Below, piece by piece: positions 1 to 5,093 of a stretch of 5,841 nucleotides of DNA. The stretch spans positions 1-5,841 of the forward strand of contig JAOZGF010000213.1 of NCBI GenBank assembly GCA_027491845.1, written 5' to 3'. Each line of letters opens with the position of its first letter. The stretch's first letter is position 1. The DNA is from Thermoproteota archaeon. GTDB lineage: Archaea; Korarchaeota; JAOZGF01. Under the pieces are notes generated by a model. It made no database searches, was not told the DNA's origin, and saw only the letters and a list, made by a program, of their open reading frames with translations. The position numbers and the translations under genes are program-made.

Positions 1-30
1 GCCTTCTTGGTTGAGCTAATCATGGCGTGA
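1..30 (+). CDS. 3' end of an upstream gene (partial)
   Basis: The first reading frame is open from base 1 and ends at a TGA at 28-30, giving the C-terminal residues AFLVELIMA. The other two forward frames stop earlier. The stop lies inside the SD of the next gene (TGAGGAG), a typical operon junction, so this is probably the end of a co-transcribed upstream gene. Ten codons are too few to identify the product or to rule out a chance open frame. Confidence 0.35.
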   Translation, partial: AFLVELIMA

Positions 31-34
31 GGAG
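29..34 (+). promoter_or_regulatory. Shine-Dalgarno site fixing the TTG start at 41
   Basis: GAGGAG lies 6 bases before a TTG codon at 41-43. It supports TTG as the true initiator of the DUF89 gene, because the protein from that codon begins directly with the family's N-terminal Cys-x-x-Cys region. Confidence 0.7.
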
Positions 35-40
35 TCTAAC

Positions 41-913
41 TTGAAAATAAACCCTGACTGCGTTTTATGTCAGTTAAACGTGAGACTGAAAGAAATAATC
101 AATTTCACCCATGATAAAGAGAAAGTATTGGAAAATTCATTTGAGATTGTGAGGTATATTGTCAGTCAAATGGAGAAGGGTTATTCTGTTCAGAGGATAG
201 CCACATATGCATTCAGGAAAATTAAAGAATTAACCAATAACCCTGACCCCTACAGGGAAGAAAAGAGAAGTATGAACAATTTGGCGCGTGAACTTGTCAA
301 GATATTAACCAAGAAAATTAAGGGGGAAGTAGATGATTATAGGAGATTTAGACTTTATTGCATTGCCTCCATAAATTCTAACTCCTTAGATACAGGTGTT
401 TTTTCCCATTCCTTCACTTTTAACGTATCCCAACTATTAAACATGCGTTTGTCAGTGGATCATGTAGGGAAACTTTACAGTTTAATTATGAAGAAAAAGA
501 GAATTGTTTTTATCTTGGATAACGCTGGTGAAGCGGTTTTCGACATGGCTTTGATCCGAGAAATGCTCCGGATAAACCCTAAGCTAGACATAACCTGCAT
601 AGTTAAGTCTAGGGCTTTTCAAAACGATTTAACTTACAGTGAAGCTGAAGAAATGGGTTTAGGTAGGTTTTGCAGGTTAATGGCTACTGGAAGCGATGCC
701 GCAAGCTTAATACCGGGAGAAGTTAACCAAGCTCTTTTTAAGGTAATCAATGAGTCAGATATTCTCATGGCCAAGGGAATGGCCAACTATGAAACATTGA
801 TGGATTTAAAGTTGAATGTACCAACGTTTTTCTTGTTAAAAGCGAAGTGCAAGCCTGTGGCTGAAACCTTGAACATTGAAGTAGGTGGAAATGTAGTTCT
901 GAGGAGAAATTAA
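41..913 (+). CDS. DUF89 / ARMT1-like metal-dependent phosphatase
   Basis: This 290-residue cytosolic protein belongs to the DUF89 (COG1578) damage-control phosphatase family. Characterised members are metal-dependent phosphatases acting on side-product or damaged phosphometabolites; the substrate of the archaeal CxxC subgroup is not settled to my knowledge. Seen here are the N-terminal CxxC (C7, C10), an IxSNSLDTG segment at about 111-119 that fits the family's N-x-x-D-x-G motif, the metal-site motif LDNAGE (159-164), VKSR (188-191), the NDLT-x-x-E-A segment (195-202), GSDAAS (217-222), KGMANYETL (245-253) and the C-terminal LLKAKCKPVAETL region (265-277). Length and motif order match archaeal full-length members, so it looks intact. 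It starts at TTG with a strong SD and ends 19 bases before the JAMM protease gene, with which it is probably co-transcribed. The family call is firm; the biological substrate is unknown. Confidence 0.88.
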   Translation: MKINPDCVLCQLNVRLKEIINFTHDKEKVLENSFEIVRYIVSQMEKGYSVQRIATYAFRKIKELTNNPDPYREEKRSMNNLARELVKILTKKIKGEVDDYRRFRLYCIASINSNSLDTGVFSHSFTFNVSQLLNMRLSVDHVGKLYSLIMKKKRIVFILDNAGEAVFDMALIREMLRINPKLDITCIVKSRAFQNDLTYSEAEEMGLGRFCRLMATGSDAASLIPGEVNQALFKVINESDILMAKGMANYETLMDLKLNVPTFFLLKAKCKPVAETLNIEVGGNVVLRRN

Positions 914-932
914 TACAAATGTAGGAGATCAA

Positions 933-1355
933 ATGTTTTGGAGAAAAAAGAGGACTTTTGAGGAAAAGAAAAAGTTTAAGCTTGTCTTAAGAAGGGAAGA
1001 TTCCCTCTTCCTGTTAAGTCAAGCCAGAGCCCTGCATCCAAAGGAATTCATCTCACTCTTAAGGGGGAAAGTAAAGAAAGACGAAAACATTGTTTATGTT
1101 AGCGAGGTTATAGTGCCTCCGCTGGCGACATATGGTCATGGTTTTTCAACCTATAATCCTTACTTAATGCCCATTATCGCGGACATTGTTGGAACAGCTC
1201 ATTCACATCCCTCTGGCGCAAGACTTCCTTCTTTTGAAGACCTAAGGAATTTTATTGGCTACGCCTTACTTATCGTTTGTTATCCATATGAATCTAGTGA
1301 AGACATATACGCCTATGACTCACGCGGGAGAAATGTTGAAATGGAAATAAGCTAA
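933..1355 (+). CDS. JAMM/MPN+ metalloprotease, desampylase-like
   Basis: This 140-residue protein is a single-domain JAB1/MPN/Mov34 zinc protease. The JAMM signature is complete: E38 in HPKEFISLLRG, then H90-S-H92-P, then S100-x-x-D103. The H92 to S100 spacing of seven residues is canonical, so the enzyme should be active. The C-terminal strand region (IVCYPYES, then R-G-R-x-V-E-M-E-I) closely recalls Archaeoglobus AfJAMM (AF2198) as I remember it. Characterised archaeal relatives such as HvJAMM1 remove ubiquitin-like SAMP modifiers from proteins and help recycle SAMP for sulfur transfer; that role is inferred here. A Lys/Arg-rich extension of about 14 residues (MFWRKKRTFEEKKK) precedes the usual domain start. 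The ATG is supported by AGGAG at 923-927, 5 bases upstream. It lies 19 bases after the DUF89 gene, so the two probably share a transcript. No SAMP, E1 or MoaE gene is visible nearby. Confidence 0.87.
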   Translation: MFWRKKRTFEEKKKFKLVLRREDSLFLLSQARALHPKEFISLLRGKVKKDENIVYVSEVIVPPLATYGHGFSTYNPYLMPIIADIVGTAHSHPSGARLPSFEDLRNFIGYALLIVCYPYESSEDIYAYDSRGRNVEMEIS

Positions 1356-1434
1356 GAAGGCTTACCATACGAGGAACACTGTCCTTTGCCCTGATTTCTC
1401 ATCTAAAAAGAAGCTTTAAACTGAATTTCAATTG

Positions 1435-1458
1435 TTTTCCATGATTTCACATGAAAAA
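1435..1458. repeat. Inverted repeat upstream of wecB promoter
   Basis: Left arm TTTTCCATG (1435-1443) and right arm CATGAAAAA (1450-1458) match at 8 of 9 positions around a six-base spacer (ATTTCA). The repeat abuts the upstream edge of the TATA-like repeats, where archaeal operators or activator sites are often found. It may be a binding site for a dimeric regulator. AT-richness makes a chance match possible. Confidence 0.35.
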
Positions 1459-1480
1459 ATTAATTTAACATTAATTTAAC
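1459..1480 (+). promoter_or_regulatory. Probable wecB promoter: tandem TATA-like 11-mers
   Basis: ATTAATTTAAC occurs twice, exactly and back to back (1459-1469 and 1470-1480), preceded by an A-run that could act as a BRE. An archaeal TATA element here would place transcription start roughly 25 bases downstream, near 1490-1505, leaving a leader of about 25-40 bases before the TTG at 1531. The rest of the 175-base gap after the JAMM gene (1356-1434) shows no gene or RNA that I can recognise. Confidence 0.5.
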
Positions 1481-1517
1481 TCTTGCCTTTAGGCCTTAAG
1501 TGTAGAGTTGTTGTTTT

Positions 1518-1523
1518 AGGGTG
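1518..1523 (+). promoter_or_regulatory. SD-like site deciding the wecB start at 1531
   Basis: AGGGTG lies 7 bases before the TTG at 1531. The longer open frame could begin at a TTG at 1483, but that codon has no SD, lies next to the TATA-like repeats and adds 16 residues unlike the family's N-terminus. Confidence 0.6.
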
Positions 1524-1530
1524 TTACAGT

Positions 1531-2688
1531 TTGAAGGTCGCTGCAGTCATAGGTACAAGGCCTAACTTCATCAAGGCAAGTGTAGTTGTTCCTGAGTTAG
1601 AAAGGAAACATGAAGTATGTGTCATAGATACAGGGCAACATTATGACGGAGAAATGTCAAGCGTATTTGTTAAAGAGCTTGACTTACCTGTTCCGCACAT
1701 TAACTTAAGGGTTAGAAATAACTCGTCCCTGAGCCAGACATGGATGATTTTAAAGAAGTTGCAAAGGGTTTTCTTGAAGGAAAAACCAGACTTGGTCATG
1801 GTTTTCGGTGACACGAATTCGACGTTGGCCGGAGCATTGGCAGCCGTAAAGATGTTCATACCTGTAGCTCACGTCGAGGCAGGGTACAGAAGCGGGGACT
1901 GGACGATGCCTGAAGAGATAAACAGGATCCTAACAGACCATTGTTCACTTCAATTATTCTCTCCAACTAAAGATGCCGTGGAAAACTTAATCAATGAGGG
2001 AATAATGGAAGAAAGAATTTTTTTTGTTGGGAGCGTTACAGCCAACGCCGCCTTGAAATACATAGATAAGGCTGAAAAAAGGTCAAATGTCTTGGAGAAA
2101 CTTTGCCTGAATGATCATTATTGTGTTCTAACCCTTCATAGGCCTGAAAACGTGGACGACAAAAATGTACTCCAAAGAATCCTAGATATTGTGGGTGAAA
2201 TAAAAGAATTTGAGTTTGTCTTCCCAATACATCCGAGAACCCTTAAGAGGATCAAAGAAAACAATTTAAGATTGCCTGAGAATCTTATAAAATGCAATCC
2301 ACTAGGTTATTTGGACTTCTTAAAACTTCTCAAAAATTCTTTTGCAGTACTGACGGACAGTGGAGGTATTCAAGAGGAATGCATGGTTCTTGGCATTCCA
2401 TGTTTGACTTTAAGGAAAAACACGGAAAGAACCATAACGTTGAAACATCGAGGAAACCTCCTGGTTGGAACGGATCGAGGACTAGTTTTAGGCGCTATGA
2501 AGCAGATAATGGAGGGAGAGCTAGGAGAAGTAATGAGGAAAACCGTCAAACCTAAATATTGGGACGACAAGGTTGGCCATAGGATAATGAAGTGTCTTAG
2601 CAGGATGAGTTATGAGGAAAATGATATGGTGTTAAGCCAAGAAAACACGTTAATTTTCAATTTGTTCTTGCGACAAATTGCAACTTAA
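1531..2688 (+). CDS. wecB: UDP-N-acetylglucosamine 2-epimerase (non-hydrolysing)
   Basis: This cytosolic GT-B-fold enzyme interconverts UDP-GlcNAc and UDP-ManNAc, the first step to ManNAc/ManNAcA units of surface glycans. From the TTG at 1531 the product is 385 residues, close to the family norm, and starts MKVAAVIGTRPNFIK as WecB proteins do (R10 and K15 in the nucleotide-binding loop). Other motifs in order are DTGQHYD (33-39), GDTNSTLAGALAA (93-105), HVEAGYRS (114-121), MPEEINRILTDH (126-137), TLHRPENVD (201-209), FPIHPRT (231-237), LTDSGGIQEE (274-283) and the nucleotide-contact stretch RKNTERT (295-301). The usual catalytic acids and histidine (D94, E116, E128/E129, H203) are present, so it should be active. 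The last 26 or so residues run past the usual end and contain a hairpin in the DNA. It has its own promoter-like region and no visible wecC or glycosyltransferase neighbour, so the glycan it serves is unknown. It converges on the phosphoribosyltransferase gene with 4 bases between stops. Confidence 0.92.
   Translation: MKVAAVIGTRPNFIKASVVVPELERKHEVCVIDTGQHYDGEMSSVFVKELDLPVPHINLRVRNNSSLSQTWMILKKLQRVFLKEKPDLVMVFGDTNSTLAGALAAVKMFIPVAHVEAGYRSGDWTMPEEINRILTDHCSLQLFSPTKDAVENLINEGIMEERIFFVGSVTANAALKYIDKAEKRSNVLEKLCLNDHYCVLTLHRPENVDDKNVLQRILDIVGEIKEFEFVFPIHPRTLKRIKENNLRLPENLIKCNPLGYLDFLKLLKNSFAVLTDSGGIQEECMVLGIPCLTLRKNTERTITLKHRGNLLVGTDRGLVLGAMKQIMEGELGEVMRKTVKPKYWDDKVGHRIMKCLSRMSYEENDMVLSQENTLIFNLFLRQIAT
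2658..2680. repeat. Perfect 8-bp hairpin in the wecB 3' end
   Basis: CAATTTGT (2658-2665) and ACAAATTG (2673-2680) are perfect reverse complements around a seven-base loop (TCTTGCG). The hairpin ends 8 bases before the wecB stop and about 13 bases past the stop of the opposing phosphoribosyltransferase. It may contribute to ending transcription or protecting RNA for either gene. No clean T-run follows immediately on either strand, so a classical intrinsic terminator is not shown. Confidence 0.4.
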
Positions 2689-2692
2689 GCTT

Positions 2693-3277
2693 TCACTTCA
2701 TCATTTCCAACAGAAACCTTTCAACTAAACTTTTCTTTATCCCTGCATTTACAAGGACTTTTTTAATTTCACCTATTTTTTTCCCTTCTCCTAAGAGTCT
2801 CTTAACTATTTCCACTGTTGCTTCTCTAATTTCCCAGGGAAAGATAATCCATTTATCTGTTTTTTCAACGTATATGTCTGGAACAACAATCGACCAAGGC
2901 TTATAGTAGAGGGTAACTATTCTTATTTCCCTTGCTTTTTTTTCCTTTAAGTGTTCATATGCTGCCTTTAAGCTTCTACCTGTGTCAGCGACGTCGTCAG
3001 CTATGATGACTTTCTTGTCTTTTACATCAGTGGACACGGGCTGAGTTATGACAGGGTGCTCCACAGTTTTCTCGTAATCCTTATAGAACTCTACCTTAAT
3101 GTTTGCGGTGTAAGGATTTCCAAGCAAGTCTGAAAGTATTCTTCCAGGTATCCATCCGCCCCTAGCTATGCCCACAATAACTTCAGGGTCATAGTTTCTT
3201 TTTTTTATTTCATCTGAAAGCTTCAAACACATTTCATAGATTTTTTCCCAACCAGGTGCAATGTAATTACCTGACAT
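2693..3277 (-). CDS. Purine-type phosphoribosyltransferase
   Basis: This 194-residue cytosolic type I phosphoribosyltransferase resembles archaeal COG2236 proteins, which include xanthine/guanine/hypoxanthine salvage enzymes. It would transfer ribose 5-phosphate from PRPP to a 6-oxopurine to make IMP, GMP or XMP. Visible are the pyrophosphate loop GIARGGWIPGRIL (36-48), the PRPP signature VIIADDVADTGRSL (90-103) with paired aspartates D94/D95 and the Thr-Gly-Arg-Ser phosphate loop, and DKWIIFPWE (141-149), which matches the base-binding hood of purine enzymes. A helical, Lys-rich C-terminal extension (about 150-194) is seen in archaeal relatives. The ATG at 3277 has GAGGA 6 bases upstream, inside a perfect inverted repeat. 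It starts 29 bases after gcvH and is probably co-transcribed with it. The class is secure; the preferred base cannot be read from sequence. Confidence 0.85.
   Translation of the reverse strand: MSGNYIAPGWEKIYEMCLKLSDEIKKRNYDPEVIVGIARGGWIPGRILSDLLGNPYTANIKVEFYKDYEKTVEHPVITQPVSTDVKDKKVIIADDVADTGRSLKAAYEHLKEKKAREIRIVTLYYKPWSIVVPDIYVEKTDKWIIFPWEIREATVEIVKRLLGEGKKIGEIKKVLVNAGIKKSLVERFLLEMMK
2757..2783 (+). terminator. Possible T-rich terminator for wecB
   Basis: Two T-runs on the plus strand (TTTTTT at 2759-2764 and TTTTTTT at 2776-2782) lie about 70-95 bases after the wecB stop. Archaeal polymerase can terminate at T-runs without a hairpin. The same bases encode Lys-rich codons of the opposing phosphoribosyltransferase, which may fully explain them. 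Confidence 0.3.
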
Positions 3278-3279
3278 GG

Positions 3280-3297
3280 ATTTTCCTCAAGGAAAAT
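3280..3297. repeat. Perfect inverted repeat over the phosphoribosyltransferase SD
   Basis: ATTTTCCT (3280-3287) and AGGAAAAT (3290-3297) are exact reverse complements separated by two bases, lying between gcvH and the phosphoribosyltransferase start. In the minus-strand RNA this can form a 7-bp stem with a TTGA tetraloop that buries part of the SD GAGGA. It could modulate translation of the downstream gene or be a protein-binding palindrome. Confidence 0.5.
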
Positions 3298-3306
3298 GGG
3301 AAGGAA

Positions 3307-3732
3307 CTATTTTTTCAGTTTCTCCTTTATTTCACTCTTAATCCAATCAACAGCTTCCTCAGCTTTCATTAATTGACCTAATTCTCCCTCTAAATCGGAT
3401 GGCTCTATTACAGCTATCCAGCCTTCCCCATAGGGGTCCCTGTTAATGATTGTGGGGTCATCTTCCAGTTTTTCGTTGACTTCCACAATGGTGCCGCTTA
3501 TGGGAGCTACAAGTTTACCAACCCATTTATGGGACTCTATCCCACCTATTATTTCACCCATAGATACCTCGTCTCCTTCGAAGGGGAGATCTATTGATTT
3601 AAACGTTCCAGCAGCTTTATTAGTGAAGTCATCTACGCCGATCCTTACCTTGTCCCCTTCAACCTTAACCCAACAGTGTTCCTTATGGTAATATAGGTCT
3701 TCCTTTATTTCATAGTCCTCCACTTTAACCAT
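3307..3732 (-). CDS. gcvH: Glycine cleavage H-like lipoyl carrier protein
   Basis: This 141-residue protein is a GcvH-family lipoyl carrier. In the glycine cleavage system its lipoyl arm shuttles an aminomethyl group between GcvP, GcvT and the lipoamide dehydrogenase; relatives called LbpA instead serve Hdr-like sulfur oxidation. Family marks are HCWVKVEGDKVRIGVDD (19-35), the lipoylation loop GGIESHKWVGKLVAPISG (63-80) with K69 as the expected lipoyl lysine, VEVNEKL (83-89), INRDPYGEGWIAVI (96-109) and a helical tail (LMKAEEAVDWI, 121-131). The residues around K69 (H before, W after) differ from textbook ESVKA. The ATG at 3732 is preferred over an in-frame GTG at 3750, because a perfect GGAGGT sits 7 bases before the ATG and would itself be translated from the GTG. 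No gcvT, gcvP or lipoate ligase gene is visible. The DsrMK-like pair lies 128 bases upstream on the same strand, so either a glycine or a redox role is open. Confidence 0.85.
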   Translation of the reverse strand: MVKVEDYEIKEDLYYHKEHCWVKVEGDKVRIGVDDFTNKAAGTFKSIDLPFEGDEVSMGEIIGGIESHKWVGKLVAPISGTIVEVNEKLEDDPTIINRDPYGEGWIAVIEPSDLEGELGQLMKAEEAVDWIKSEIKEKLKK

Positions 3733-3739
3733 TCCCCTT

Positions 3740-3745
3740 ACCTCC
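3740..3745 (-). promoter_or_regulatory. Perfect SD fixing the gcvH start at 3732
   Basis: Read on the minus strand, GGAGGT lies 7 bases before ATG at 3732-3730. It argues against initiation at the GTG at 3750, which would place the SD inside the coding sequence. Confidence 0.75.
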
Positions 3746-3754
3746 AACACACTC

Positions 3755-3773
3755 TTAACGTTTAACCTTAACC
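3755..3773 (-). repeat. Triple GTTAA repeat near the gcvH transcription start
   Basis: On the minus strand the sequence reads GGTTAA, GGTTAA, A, CGTTAA: three short direct repeats at 6-7 base spacing. They lie between the TATA-like element and the SD, about where transcription should start. They could be an operator, but at this length and AT content chance is plausible. Confidence 0.25.
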
Positions 3774-3782
3774 AGGATCTTT

Positions 3783-3791
3783 AATTTAAAA
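3783..3791 (-). promoter_or_regulatory. Probable gcvH promoter (TATA-like)
   Basis: On the minus strand TTTTAAATT, preceded by CCAAATAA, resembles an archaeal BRE/TATA pair. A start about 25 bases downstream would fall near 3762 and leave a leader of about 30 bases before ATG 3732. It suggests gcvH and the phosphoribosyltransferase form a unit separate from the upstream redox genes. Confidence 0.45.
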
Positions 3792-3823
3792 TTATTTGGT
3801 ATTAGTTCAACGGGAAATTCTCC

Positions 3824-3833
3824 AAAATAAAAA
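3824..3833 (-). terminator. T-rich terminator-like tract after the HdrD-like gene
   Basis: On the minus strand TTTTTATTTT begins about 28 bases after the HdrD-like stop codon, with no strong hairpin in front. Such T-tracts can terminate archaeal transcription on their own. Its place between a gene end and a TATA-like element fits a transcription-unit boundary. Confidence 0.4.
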
Positions 3834-3860
3834 GTGGCTAAGCTTAGTGTTGAAAGGACC

Positions 3861-5093
3861 TCATGTTTTCAAGTGTTCCACTAGGAACTCAACAACGTCC
3901 ATAACCTTCATGTTCAGCTGAAGAAGTTCATTCGCCTGGGTTAGCGACATCCTGCATGAGGGGCAAGCTGACAATATGGCTTCCACACCTAAGTCAGCGG
4001 CCTGCTGGATCCTTTTCTTGGCTAAACTAATTTGTAATTCAGCATTAGATATTGATAAGAGGCCTCCTCCGCCGCAACATCTAGTCCTCAAACCATTTTC
4101 CTTTATTTCAATAAAATTCGATGTCAAAGCCTTTATAAGACTTCTAGGTTCTTTTATTATCCCTCCTAGCCTTGAAAGTTCGCAGGGATCGTGATAAGTA
4201 ACCTTCATGTTTCCCTTAATAGGCCTGATTTTCCCTTGCTGGATAAAATCATTAAGGAGCTCTATAACGTGTTTAACTTCAAATGAAGGCTTTCTTCTAA
4301 GTATCCTTGGGTAAACGTATTTCATTGTTCTGTAGCAGCTCGCACAGGCGACCAAAACTGTTTCAGCCTCTTTCTCCTCGATTACATGAGTGTTATGCAG
4401 TGCAAACTCCTTAAATTTCTCCCTGTCACCCAGCATTAGCCATGGGCTCCCGCAACACCATTCGTCCTCTCCCAAGAGACTCCATTTTACACCTGCCATT
4501 GAAAGCAGGTTGGAAACATGGAACGGAACCATCCTATTTATTTTCTTGAAGGCTGAGGAACAGCCAACGAAAAAAATATACTTAGTTTTTTCGCCAACCC
4601 TTACTCCTTTCAACTTTGTTCTCTTAACCCAGTAAAGCCTGGCTTTAACACCCATGTTATAGGGATCCTTTGACTCTTCAAGTGAAGACCTAATGTTCTT
4701 AAGCTTGTCAGGGAGGAAGCCTAATTTGTAGAGTGTCTCTCTCATTATTTCAAAGAGTTCTTGGTTCTGCATTCCGGGGGCGCATCCCTCCATGCATCTC
4801 CCGCAGAGGGTGCAATACTTAAAGACGTACTCCATCATTTCACTTAATTCAGTAGCTGATGTTTTCCTTGAACCAAATAATAAAGGAAAAAAACCTTTCT
4901 CCCTGTTCACAAGCCTTCTGAGGGATTTAACTTTCCATGCAGGCACACATTTGGGGTTTAACGTGCACTTGTAAATGGGGCAGGCTTCCGCGCAGGTGGC
5001 GCAGCCTATGCAGTTGTCAAGTTCAACCGCTTGGAACCTGTTTAAGCCTTGGACAGAGACCTTAAAGAACTTCTCCTGCAAATCAAACACCAT
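3861..5093 (-). CDS. HdrD/DsrK-like iron-sulfur disulfide reductase subunit
   Basis: This 410-residue protein has the HdrD/DsrK layout: two 4Fe-4S motifs followed by two cysteine-rich CCG domains. The ferredoxin-like motifs are C28/C31/C34/C38 and C94/C97/C100/C104 (CTLCGRCMEGCAP), plus extra cysteines C43 and C49. CCG domain 1 has C178, C213-C214-G, C250 and C253; domain 2 has C304, C339-C340-G, C377 and C380. Spacing (C-x34-CC-x35/36-CxxC) matches Hdr-type domains that hold noncubane clusters where disulfides are cleaved or formed, so both sites look intact. There is no signal peptide; it should sit on the cytoplasmic face bound to the membrane subunit encoded just upstream, whose gene it overlaps by 11 bases. 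AAGGA lies 9 bases before the ATG. Its substrate could be a DsrC-like protein, a heterodisulfide, lipoamide or another disulfide. Glycolate-oxidase-type GlpC/GlcF relatives are a less likely alternative given the membrane partner. Confidence 0.85.
   Translation of the reverse strand: MVFDLQEKFFKVSVQGLNRFQAVELDNCIGCATCAEACPIYKCTLNPKCVPAWKVKSLRRLVNREKGFFPLLFGSRKTSATELSEMMEYVFKYCTLCGRCMEGCAPGMQNQELFEIMRETLYKLGFLPDKLKNIRSSLEESKDPYNMGVKARLYWVKRTKLKGVRVGEKTKYIFFVGCSSAFKKINRMVPFHVSNLLSMAGVKWSLLGEDEWCCGSPWLMLGDREKFKEFALHNTHVIEEKEAETVLVACASCYRTMKYVYPRILRRKPSFEVKHVIELLNDFIQQGKIRPIKGNMKVTYHDPCELSRLGGIIKEPRSLIKALTSNFIEIKENGLRTRCCGGGGLLSISNAELQISLAKKRIQQAADLGVEAILSACPSCRMSLTQANELLQLNMKVMDVVEFLVEHLKT

Noticed and set aside
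1385..1455. Possible C/D box small RNA (CTGA at 1391 and 1421, ATGATT at 1441)
   Set aside because: No proper RTGATGA box C is present and the box order and spacing do not fit.
1641..1859. Minus-strand open frame inside wecB
   Set aside because: It lies wholly antisense to a gene with complete family motifs, and its translation shows no recognisable domain.
2292..2570. Open frames on both strands within the wecB 3' half
   Set aside because: They overlap the conserved SGG/QEE and RKNTERT coding segments and look like shadows of wecB.
3733..3750. GTG at 3750 as the gcvH start, adding six residues
   Set aside because: A perfect GGAGGT SD lies within those six codons at the right distance from the ATG at 3732, so it is almost surely untranslated leader.
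3838..3847. CTAAGCTTAG palindrome as a terminator hairpin
   Set aside because: It is self-complementary with no loop, so it cannot form a useful RNA stem; the T-tract beside it is kept as a weak terminator signal.
4390..4974. Plus-strand open frames opposite the HdrD-like gene
   Set aside because: They are antisense to conserved cysteine motifs with canonical spacing and contain only low-complexity translations.
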